Shown one piece after another: positions 57,315-64,000 of a stretch of DNA of 64,000 bases (positions within the stretch are counted from its first letter, which is position 1; every line of letters begins with the position of its first letter). This DNA is from G963677485 sp942492855 (GTDB lineage: Bacteria > Armatimonadota > HRBIN16): the NCBI GenBank assembly GCA_942492855.1, contig OW818647.1, positions 3,844,001 through 3,908,000 of the forward strand, written 5' to 3'. Position numbers and translations under genes: made by a program. The notes below the pieces were generated by a model, which was not told the origin of the DNA, did no database searches, and saw nothing but the letters and a program-made list of their open reading frames with translations.

Positions 57315-58298
57315 ATGACATCACGTGAACGAGTCTTAGCAGTCATCAATCACCAGCGGCCAGACCGTGTGCCCATCTACGGCTGGGTAGTGGCAAACCT
57401 GAGCGAACAGATCAACCAGAGGTGGGGCAGTCTGGCCGCATTTGAGGACAAGTATGAGTTCGACTACGCCCATCTGTTCGGCGGGCCTGGCAACTACCGC
57501 GGCGAGGATATGGCCGAGTGGTATAAAAACTTCAACATGGACACCGAACCCGGCGCACTGCTGGATGTCCCGTTAACTGACCCGAACGTCTCCGGCGACT
57601 ACGACGGTCTGCGCGCTGAAGTGAATCACCACAAGTTCCAGCGTGATAAATGGGTGTATGTGCAGACCAACGGCTTTTTCGAATGCCATAACGGACCTTA
57701 CGGCATTGAAAACCACCTGGCTTACCTTGCCGAATACGAAGACCAGTTGCACGAAGTGTACAAACGGCAGGCGGAATGGACCATCCAGTTTGCGAACAAC
57801 TGCCTGGATATCGGGATCGACATGATCCATATCTCCGATGACTGGGGAGGGCAGCACTCGCTGATGTTCAACCCGCGAGTCTGGAAGCGTCTGATCGCGC
57901 CTTATCATAAGATGATTATCGACGCGGTTAAAGCGCGCGGAGGGCGTGTCAGTCTGCACACCGATGGCAACAACAGCAGCGTGGTGGACGGCATCGTGGA
58001 ACTGGGCTTCGATGTGGTGCATCCCTGGCAGGAGAGCGCCGGCATGAGCTACGATCTTTACGACCAGTATAAAGGCAAGTTCACCATCATGGGCGGGCTG
58101 GACGTGCAGACCACCATTGGGTTCGGTCGGCACGATGCGCTGGTGGCGGACATCGAGCGGGTGTTGGGACGGTTCCGTGACGGCAATATGCTTTACTGCA
58201 CCTCACACTTCGTGCAAGACCACTGCAGCATGGAGGAGCTTGAACTGGCGTTTGACACCGTGTTTCGCGTCGTGCGTGAGCAGCAGGCGAAGGGGTAG
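57315..58298 (+). CDS. uroporphyrinogen decarboxylase family protein
   Basis: A 327-residue URO-D fold protein: MTSRERVLAVINHQRPDRVP at the start, IHISDDWGGQHSLMFNPRVW, RGGRVSLHTDGNNSSVVDGI, FDVVHPWQESAGM and FTIMGGLDVQTTIGFG. It lacks HemE's RQAGR motif. Such paralogs are abundant in sugar-degrading Armatimonadetes and Planctomycetes and some are corrinoid methyltransferases; the substrate is unknown. It lies 74 nt after the CAU tRNA. A related protein is at 42786. Confidence 0.78.
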   Translation: MTSRERVLAVINHQRPDRVPIYGWVVANLSEQINQRWGSLAAFEDKYEFDYAHLFGGPGNYRGEDMAEWYKNFNMDTEPGALLDVPLTDPNVSGDYDGLRAEVNHHKFQRDKWVYVQTNGFFECHNGPYGIENHLAYLAEYEDQLHEVYKRQAEWTIQFANNCLDIGIDMIHISDDWGGQHSLMFNPRVWKRLIAPYHKMIIDAVKARGGRVSLHTDGNNSSVVDGIVELGFDVVHPWQESAGMSYDLYDQYKGKFTIMGGLDVQTTIGFGRHDALVADIERVLGRFRDGNMLYCTSHFVQDHCSMEELELAFDTVFRVVREQQAKG

Positions 58299-58312
58299 GG
58301 AAGGCACACCGA

Positions 58313-58380
58313 AGGGGCGACCGGCGGTCGCCCTGTTACCTCGTGTAACCCCGTAGGGGCAGCCATTTGTGGCTGCCCTG
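58313..58380. repeat. two GTAGGG-type hairpins
   Basis: GGGCGACC-GGC-GGTCGCCC (58315-58333), and after CCGTAG the hairpin GGGCAGCC-ATTTGT-GGCTGCCC (58357-58378). The second has the loop type of the window's family. The gap 58299-58529 otherwise shows no gene. Confidence 0.6.
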
Positions 58381-58529
58381 TTTGGGTTTTATGGGCACAT
58401 GGATATTGGGATTTGCGCAGAGTTGGACACACGATAATCAGTTATGTGCGTGAATAGCCTGCAGTGGTAATTTCGTTATCATCTGTATATAGTATTATTG
58501 ATACATTTCTTCCTGTTGGAGGTTTGAAT

Positions 58530-60662
58530 ATGAAATATGTAATAAAAAGGTACCTGAATGGTCTGTGTGGAACGGCTCTGTGCTTAATGACCATGGCATG
58601 TATAGTTCCCTGTATGGCTCAGGGAGGTACAGTTGAGGGATGGGGTAGTCGTCGTATACTCCCCGGAGATATGTCAGGATTCACAGCCATTTCAGCAGGA
58701 CAATACCATACCGTCGGCTTGAAGAGTGATGGATCAGTCGCTTGCTGGGGAGATAATGGAAGGGGCCAGTGCAATGTGCCGGCACCAAACAGCGACTTTA
58801 CTGCGGTTTCAGCAGGTGCTGACTATACTGTTGGGTTGAAGCGTGATGGCTCCATTATCATATGGTCGGGATTCTACCCAATTCCTGCACCTAACAACGA
58901 CTTTGTTGCTGTTTCTGCGGGTGATACCCACATCGCTGGGTTGAAACGTGATGGCTCAATTACATGCTGGGGAAATAACGACTCTGGTCAGATAACCGTA
59001 CCCGCACCAAACAGCGACTTTATTGCAGTATCTGCCGGTGACCGTCACTCAATAGGGCTGAAACGTGACGGTTCCGTCGTATGCTGGGGTAGAAACATAT
59101 GCGGCCAATGCAATGTACCTTCACCGAACAGTGATTTCATCGCCATCGCCGCGGGTAGTGAGCACTCAATTGGATTGAAGCGTGATGGCTCCGTCGTCTG
59201 TTGGGGATGGAATGTGTATGGCCAGTGCACTGTGCCTGCGCCCAATACCGACTTTATAGCCATTTCGGCCGACGGGAATCATAGTGTTGGATTGAAGCGC
59301 GATGGCTCCGTCGTATGCTGGGGGCAAAATGACTACGGCCAGGGTGATGTTCCTGGACAGAACCGCGATTTTATCGCAGTTTCGGCGGGTGACCGTCACT
59401 CAGTTGGATTGAAACGTGATGGAACAGTTGTCTCATGGGGCGAAAGTTCTTTGGTTCAATGTAATGTGCCTCCTATAAACAATGACTTCACGAGTGTTTC
59501 AGCACGTAGTAACCACTATGTTGGGCTCAAACTTGATGGCTCAGTCGTTTGCTGGGGTTATAACTACTATGGGGCTTGCAACGTGCCAGCACCTAACGCC
59601 GATTATATCGCCGTATCAGCGGGAGTTGGTCATAGTGCCGGATTGAAGCGCGATGGCTCGGTAGTCTGCTGGGGCCTCAACGATTCTGGTGAGTGCAATG
59701 TTCCAGCACCTAACACCGATTATATTGCTGTTTCAGCAGGATCGTACTACACAATGGGACTAAAACGGAATGGTTCCATTGTATTTTGGGGACGGAATTC
59801 AAATAGTCAGTGTTTTCCGCCAGATCCAAATAGCGGTTATGTTGCGATCGCTGCCGGATATACCTTTAGTGTTGGCGTCAAAAGTGATGGCTCGGTCGTC
59901 TGCATGGGGAAGGACCCGAATGGCGAATTCACTACGGTACCTGTACCTAACAAGGACTTCACCTCGGTTTCACTAGATAACGGAGTGATGGCAGGACTGA
60001 AGAGTGATGGCACAGTCGTGTGTTGGGGTAATAATGGCAATAACCAGTTAAATATCCCGGCACCAAATAATAACTTCATTGCTGTATCTGCCGGAGGCGG
60101 AAAAGTGATGGGGCTACGCCTTGATGGTTCTATCGTCAGCTGGGGGCGCAACACTAGTGGCGAATGCAACGTGCCAGGTCCAAACCGTGGATTTGTATCG
60201 GTATCGGCAGGAAGTGACTATGCTATCGCTATCCGTGGAGTCACCGCCATCAGTGGGAAGTCTACGCTGGACAGTTTCGTAGGGGACACTACCCATCAAC
60301 CGCTGCAAGCCATAATCAACAGCATGTCGGACACGAACACGGTGCAATATCTGAGAATTCGCCCACAGATCGATGGGAACTACACCATCAACAGCTACCT
60401 ACAACCGCCATACAAGGTTCGAGTTACAAACCCTCACTTCCTACCCCTCAGTATGGTGGATGTCGACCCCGTTCAGGCGGTAAACTTCACCTTAGTAAAT
60501 GGCGACGCCGATGGTGATGGACAAGTGAACCTGTTCGATCTAGTGGTACTCGATACGAAGTTCGGCACATCGGATTCGATGGCCGATTTGAACGGTGACG
60601 GGCAGGTGAACCTGTTCGACTACGTGGTGATCGACAAGAGCTTCGGCGCCAAGGGCGACTAA
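58530..60662 (+). CDS. secreted RCC1-repeat protein with C-terminal dockerin
   Basis: The 710-residue product has a signal peptide, then 13 full and one partial RCC1-like repeats of about 48 residues (consensus GLKRDGSVVCWG and NVPAPNxDFIAVSAG), giving a propeller or two. A small beta domain follows, then a type I dockerin: GDADGDGQVNLFDLVVLD and ADLNGDGQVNLFDYVVID, two Ca loops about 30 residues apart. GGAGG (58518-58522) fixes ATG 58530. It is probably surface-bound. The tail resembles a C-terminal module common in Armatimonadetes. Confidence 0.88.
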   Translation: MKYVIKRYLNGLCGTALCLMTMACIVPCMAQGGTVEGWGSRRILPGDMSGFTAISAGQYHTVGLKSDGSVACWGDNGRGQCNVPAPNSDFTAVSAGADYTVGLKRDGSIIIWSGFYPIPAPNNDFVAVSAGDTHIAGLKRDGSITCWGNNDSGQITVPAPNSDFIAVSAGDRHSIGLKRDGSVVCWGRNICGQCNVPSPNSDFIAIAAGSEHSIGLKRDGSVVCWGWNVYGQCTVPAPNTDFIAISADGNHSVGLKRDGSVVCWGQNDYGQGDVPGQNRDFIAVSAGDRHSVGLKRDGTVVSWGESSLVQCNVPPINNDFTSVSARSNHYVGLKLDGSVVCWGYNYYGACNVPAPNADYIAVSAGVGHSAGLKRDGSVVCWGLNDSGECNVPAPNTDYIAVSAGSYYTMGLKRNGSIVFWGRNSNSQCFPPDPNSGYVAIAAGYTFSVGVKSDGSVVCMGKDPNGEFTTVPVPNKDFTSVSLDNGVMAGLKSDGTVVCWGNNGNNQLNIPAPNNNFIAVSAGGGKVMGLRLDGSIVSWGRNTSGECNVPGPNRGFVSVSAGSDYAIAIRGVTAISGKSTLDSFVGDTTHQPLQAIINSMSDTNTVQYLRIRPQIDGNYTINSYLQPPYKVRVTNPHFLPLSMVDVDPVQAVNFTLVNGDADGDGQVNLFDLVVLDTKFGTSDSMADLNGDGQVNLFDYVVIDKSFGAKGD

Positions 60663-60673
60663 GCGGTACCTGC

Positions 60674-60713
60674 AACATAGCAGGGCAGGCAATGACGCCT
60701 GCCCTGCTATGTT
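60674..60713. terminator. strong hairpin between convergent genes
   Basis: A 17 bp perfect stem (60674-60690 with 60697-60713, AACATAGCAGGGCAGGC and complement) with loop AATGAC separates the RCC1 gene from the GH31 gene. It has no T-run. It is a likely bidirectional terminator. Confidence 0.65.
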
Positions 60714-60725
60714 ACGCGAGCCTAG

Positions 60726-63431
60726 TTACCACTCCGCGATGATGAGTTGCTCGTTGCGTATGGAGCTCTTGGCTATGGTGATTTGCGCAAGGCTGGTTTT
60801 GGAGTTCCATGAATAGGCCGTCGGTTTACCGTTGACGATCACACGTTTGGGTTGTCTGGCGAGGTGCAAGTCCAGTCTGTATCCACGCTGTTTGGGCTGC
60901 CCCTTGTATACTCCCTTTGCGGCCTCGATGGTCAGGCTCATTCTACGAGTGCTTTGCATCTGCAGCTTAATCGTAGTCCAGGCACACTGATTGTTCTTGT
61001 AGTTCAGTGAGGTGCCGTCATCTTCGTAGAGTTTGAATGAGGCGTTCTGTCCTGGGTAGATATCCAAAATCAACGGATCGATAGGCTTCTGGCCGCTGAA
61101 CTCCATATCCGGCTGCATCGGGATGATCGCACCCTGACGCACAAAAACAGGCAGGCGGTCTAGTGGGCAGGTATACTTTACCGTCCGACCACCCCTGTAA
61201 CGCTGGCCTGTGAAGTAGTCGATCCACACCCCGGCAGGGAAGTAGATGTTGCGCACAGCCTTCCCGTTTGTGGCAGGTGTTACGATAGGTGCCACCAGCA
61301 TCTCACGACCGAGCAGATATTCGTCAAAGTGGTTGTAAGCCTCGTTGTCGTCAGGAAACACCAGATAGAGTGGCTGGCTTAGCGGCATGCCTGTGTCATA
61401 TGCTTCACGGCAGTAGGTGTATAGGTAAGGGATCAACCGGTAGCGTTGGGTGACGAACTTGCGTGCCAGATTGAGGCCTTTATCACCGTAGTTCCACGGC
61501 ATCCGTGCATTGCCTTCTTCCGGATTCTCATGACAGCTATGCAGTCGGAATATGGGGCTGAATGCGCCGAACTGTACCCAGCGGGCGTAGAGCTCGTAGT
61601 TGTCTTTCAAGAGGCCCACAAACCCGCCGATGTCATGGGTGACATAGGGTATGAGCACATTACCTGATTTGACCGTCAAGGGCACTTCGTAGTTCAGCAC
61701 TTTCCAGGTAGACCAGGCGTCACCAGTGAAGAACCCAGGATACCGATGCGATCCAGGTCCGCCATAACGGCTAAAGATGAAACTGCGTTCACCTGTGTGC
61801 CTCTCCTGCATGTCGTAGTACACGCGGTTGGTCCACATCTGGGAGTTAAGACCTGGCATGTTGGCATAATCGCCGTCAATCCACCAGAAGTCAAGACCCT
61901 GATCTACAATTTCGTTGAGATAATCAGTGTAGACTTTCGCTTCCAGTTTATCAGCCAGATTGAACTTTATGCTGGATTGGCCGACCGGCTCAGTGCCCAA
62001 GACCATGGGCTGCTTGGTAAATCCGCCATGGTGGCCTCTGTCCATAACTCTCAAGGCGATCAGATTGCGGCTGTTGGGTTTCAAGAACCTGCCGATCTCG
62101 CTGACGGTCAGTTTATCGTATACACTGCTGCCAGGAGCACCATAGCTTCCGGCCAGTTGGCCGTTAATGTATAACTGATACTCATCGTCTACTCCACCAA
62201 AGCTGATATACATTTTGCTGCCCATGGCTGTTGATGGGATATCAAGCCATTTCCGGAACCAGCCTACTCCGTCATATGAAGGGTGGCCGGCATCTTCCCA
62301 GAAGGTCGCTTTGGGCATCTTTTGCCACTGGCTGTCGTCATATCCCGGTTGTCCCCAGCCCTGCAGCTCGCCGATGTTACCAGGGTCGATCTGAAAAGCC
62401 CATTCTGTGCTGATATCAGTCTGTTGCCGATCTGTCAGTGGAGGGCGGCCCAGCTTCTTCAGGGCATCATTTACTCTCGAGTCGCGGATTGAGAAGCCCG
62501 AGCTGGGGTGGTCATTCGCAGAAACTTTGATTCCATTATCATGCAGCTTCTTCGAAAACGCCTTAGGGTCGGAGAACACCGGACTCCAATCAAGGCCGCC
62601 GTCCCATCCGTAGAGGTGCCAGCCAAAGTCAAACACGAACACATCCAGCGGAATGTGCTCTTTTCGGAACCGCTCGACGAGTGACCATAAATACTTTTCG
62701 TCAGTTTTTTGATTACTGTACTCGAAGTTCACGTCGGTGATCCATGCACCCAGCACATATCTAGGTGGCATGGGGATGCGTCCGGTCAAAGCTGTGTACT
62801 CTTTGAAAAAGTGCTTGAAGTCTCTGCCGTAGACGAACAAATACCAGTCTTTACTATCCTTAGAACTCCGCGGGGTAATCCACTGATCTCTTGTGTCCCA
62901 TAAAGGCGTGCTGCTGTCATCAAGGAAGCAGAACCCGTTTCGGCTCAGGAACCCATCGGGGAAGCCTGGCAGAGTGTTTTGGGGCATGGTTTGCTCATAG
63001 ATCGAGTTGAAGCTTGGCATCGGACCGCCCAGGTTGCGGTCATCGTATATCCCCGAGCTCCACTCATGGTGGCCCGTTGAGTCATGCCACACCGCACGGA
63101 GGTTCTCCGAGTTGAAGTTGCCAGAGCCAACACGGTACCGAAGCAGCACTCTTGGGGTGCTGATCTGCAGCCAGCCATTTAGCACACTTACTTTGAACTG
63201 CATCGTACTCATCGAGCGGTTTGTGACAATGGCGGTAGGGGCATCTGTCACTGATCCATACTGCATGCGGATGAGGGTAGGGGACAGCACATCAAACCGC
63301 GCCTGTCCACTATTGATGCGGTGACCGGCCTGCGTGTAGTCTGCCCCCTGCACCTGCACTGTGACCAGGCCAATCACGATCAGCATAGAGGTGCGTGAGA
63401 TCATCTTTAGAAGGCTATTTTCTATTCGCAT
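60726..63431 (-). CDS. secreted GH31 glycosidase with inserted jelly-roll domain
   Basis: The 901-residue product has a signal peptide and an N-terminal GH31 beta domain. The barrel starts at MPPRYVLGAWITDVNFEY, with nucleophile D519 in FWWIDGD and acid/base D571 in FFTGDAWSTW; RLIPYLYTYCREAYDTG and the C-terminal beta domains follow. Residues about 345-480 form an inserted sugar-binding-type domain (GQPGYDDSQWQKMP, WFRKWLDIPS, VDDEYQLYINGQLAGSYG). It may act on alpha-glucosides or alpha-xylosides outside the cytoplasm. Confidence 0.87.
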   Translation of the reverse strand: MRIENSLLKMISRTSMLIVIGLVTVQVQGADYTQAGHRINSGQARFDVLSPTLIRMQYGSVTDAPTAIVTNRSMSTMQFKVSVLNGWLQISTPRVLLRYRVGSGNFNSENLRAVWHDSTGHHEWSSGIYDDRNLGGPMPSFNSIYEQTMPQNTLPGFPDGFLSRNGFCFLDDSSTPLWDTRDQWITPRSSKDSKDWYLFVYGRDFKHFFKEYTALTGRIPMPPRYVLGAWITDVNFEYSNQKTDEKYLWSLVERFRKEHIPLDVFVFDFGWHLYGWDGGLDWSPVFSDPKAFSKKLHDNGIKVSANDHPSSGFSIRDSRVNDALKKLGRPPLTDRQQTDISTEWAFQIDPGNIGELQGWGQPGYDDSQWQKMPKATFWEDAGHPSYDGVGWFRKWLDIPSTAMGSKMYISFGGVDDEYQLYINGQLAGSYGAPGSSVYDKLTVSEIGRFLKPNSRNLIALRVMDRGHHGGFTKQPMVLGTEPVGQSSIKFNLADKLEAKVYTDYLNEIVDQGLDFWWIDGDYANMPGLNSQMWTNRVYYDMQERHTGERSFIFSRYGGPGSHRYPGFFTGDAWSTWKVLNYEVPLTVKSGNVLIPYVTHDIGGFVGLLKDNYELYARWVQFGAFSPIFRLHSCHENPEEGNARMPWNYGDKGLNLARKFVTQRYRLIPYLYTYCREAYDTGMPLSQPLYLVFPDDNEAYNHFDEYLLGREMLVAPIVTPATNGKAVRNIYFPAGVWIDYFTGQRYRGGRTVKYTCPLDRLPVFVRQGAIIPMQPDMEFSGQKPIDPLILDIYPGQNASFKLYEDDGTSLNYKNNQCAWTTIKLQMQSTRRMSLTIEAAKGVYKGQPKQRGYRLDLHLARQPKRVIVNGKPTAYSWNSKTSLAQITIAKSSIRNEQLIIAEW

Positions 63432-63598
63432 ATGGCTCTCCTCGTATATCGATCAATCGTGTAAACTCTACCACTTACTGTCCATCCAAGCAAATGGCTA
63501 CAGTTGATTGTGACGCTAGAGAGCATGTGCTTATGACCCGTATGCGCATGACACCATCCGCGGGTTTACAGGGCAAGAAGGGCGTCCGCCGCACGCCT

Positions 63599-64000
63599 TT
63601 ACGCTAGGTCGCGAATCCTGGCAATGAACACCGGGCTGACGCTGATCTCGCGCACACCCATCTTCAATAGCTCCAACAGCGCGGCGGTGCGGGCGGCCAT
63701 TTCGCCACACACACATACGGGTTGGCCTTTGGCGCGGGCTGCATCCACGGTCATTTTGATCAAATCCAGAACAGGTTGGTCCAACTCGTCGTACAGATGC
63801 CCCACCGAGCCGTTGGTGCGGTCGACTGCAAGAGTGTATTGCGTCAGGTCGTTCGTGCCGATGCTGAGATAGTCTACTGCACTAGCAATGTAACTCGCAT
63901 GAAAGGCGGCTGCGGGCGTCTCAATCATTGCTCCAATTTTGATATTCGTGACAGAATGGCCCTGGCTAGACATCTGCTTGATCGTGGCTTTGACCAGATA
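63599..64000 (-). CDS. ptsI: PTS enzyme I (PEP-protein phosphotransferase), C-terminal part
   Basis: The frame is open to the window edge, so only the C-terminal 133 residues are seen. They match the PEP-binding barrel of enzyme I: IGAMIETPAAAFHASYIAS, DYLSIGTNDLTQYTLAVDR and the active-site Cys in VCVCGEMAAR. Enzyme I passes phosphate from PEP to HPr. PEP synthase is a less likely alternative. The 63432-63598 gap up to GH31 shows no gene. Confidence 0.9.
   Translation of the reverse strand, partial: YLVKATIKQMSSQGHSVTNIKIGAMIETPAAAFHASYIASAVDYLSIGTNDLTQYTLAVDRTNGSVGHLYDELDQPVLDLIKMTVDAARAKGQPVCVCGEMAARTAALLELLKMGVREISVSPVFIARIRDLA

Noticed and set aside
58700..60200. CRISPR-like or tandem DNA repeats
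   Set aside because: The periodicity is coding: RCC1-type protein repeats of about 48 codons with synonymous variation. There are no constant repeats with unique spacers.

Overview
The window is a piece of a bacterial chromosome with dense genes on both strands. The base composition is moderately GC-rich, and start codons are often GTG or TTG behind a clear GGAGG. My best guess for the host is Armatimonadota or a close relative with the same lifestyle. The reasons are: the order miaA-hfq-dapF-dapL-hflX; lysine/DAP synthesis by DapL; a futalosine-pathway menaquinone gene (mqnD); a single short pseudopilin with a planctomycete/armatimonad-style Cys pattern; an exported protein ending in a small carrier-like domain plus a type I dockerin; and a very large set of unrelated glycoside hydrolases without SusC/SusD genes. 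This is inference. A Planctomycetota/Lentisphaerota-type host cannot be excluded from sequence reading alone.

Layout. 1-7.4 kb: tRNA modification and Hfq (miaA, hfq), DAP synthesis (dapF, dapL), ribosome GTPase HflX, a CelD/BcsL-type acyltransferase, a small membrane coiled-coil protein, an M48 lipoprotein protease and a convergent MntP-like pump. 7.4-14.8 kb: two large glycosidase-type genes separated by a repeat element that an IS1634-type insertion sequence has split. 14.8-19.7 kb: mqnD, a divergent superfamily 1 helicase with a degenerate PLD-like region, tRNA-Arg(CCG), folB and a PD-(D/E)XK-type DUF4268 protein. 19.7-28.7 kb: FAD oxidoreductase, secreted beta-helix protein, GH116 enzyme, and two tandem GH49-like beta-helix genes with a GH116 pseudogene scrap between them. 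28.7-35.5 kb: pseudopilin, Lnt-like acyltransferase, GH50-like enzyme, a double ADP-ribosylglycohydrolase, a DUF2284 protein and a patatin. 35.8-43.8 kb: GH38 mannosidase, an unassigned TIM-barrel protein and a URO-D family protein. 43.8-48.1 kb: the ffh-rpsP-khpA-rimM-trmD translation cluster and a TSUP permease. 48.1-50.1 kb: a possible DnaA-N-like protein, a PfkB kinase and an MNT nucleotidyltransferase. 50.3-57.2 kb: an AraC regulator divergent from a rhaT-isomerase-GH106 operon, then a tRNA with anticodon CAU. 57.3-64 kb: a second URO-D protein, an RCC1-repeat/dockerin protein, a GH31 enzyme and the 3' part of ptsI.

How it fits together: the organism looks like a plant- or microbial-polysaccharide scavenger. 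Secreted GH9-like, GH28/49-like, GH31, GH38, GH50-like and GH106 enzymes would release oligosaccharides and sugars. The best-defined regulon is for L-rhamnose: AraC sensor, RhaT symporter, a sugar isomerase of the arabinose/fucose isomerase class, and a GH106 alpha-L-rhamnosidase.

The non-coding part is unusually structured. There is a pair of about 356 bp MITE-like elements, a family of short GTAGGG-prefixed hairpins whose stems vary while staying complementary, and a perfect 48 bp palindrome that appears to guard transposase translation. I found no CRISPR array and no clear multi-gene system of unknown type. The most unusual items are the repeat families, the duplication scar at 25-28 kb and several odd domain architectures.
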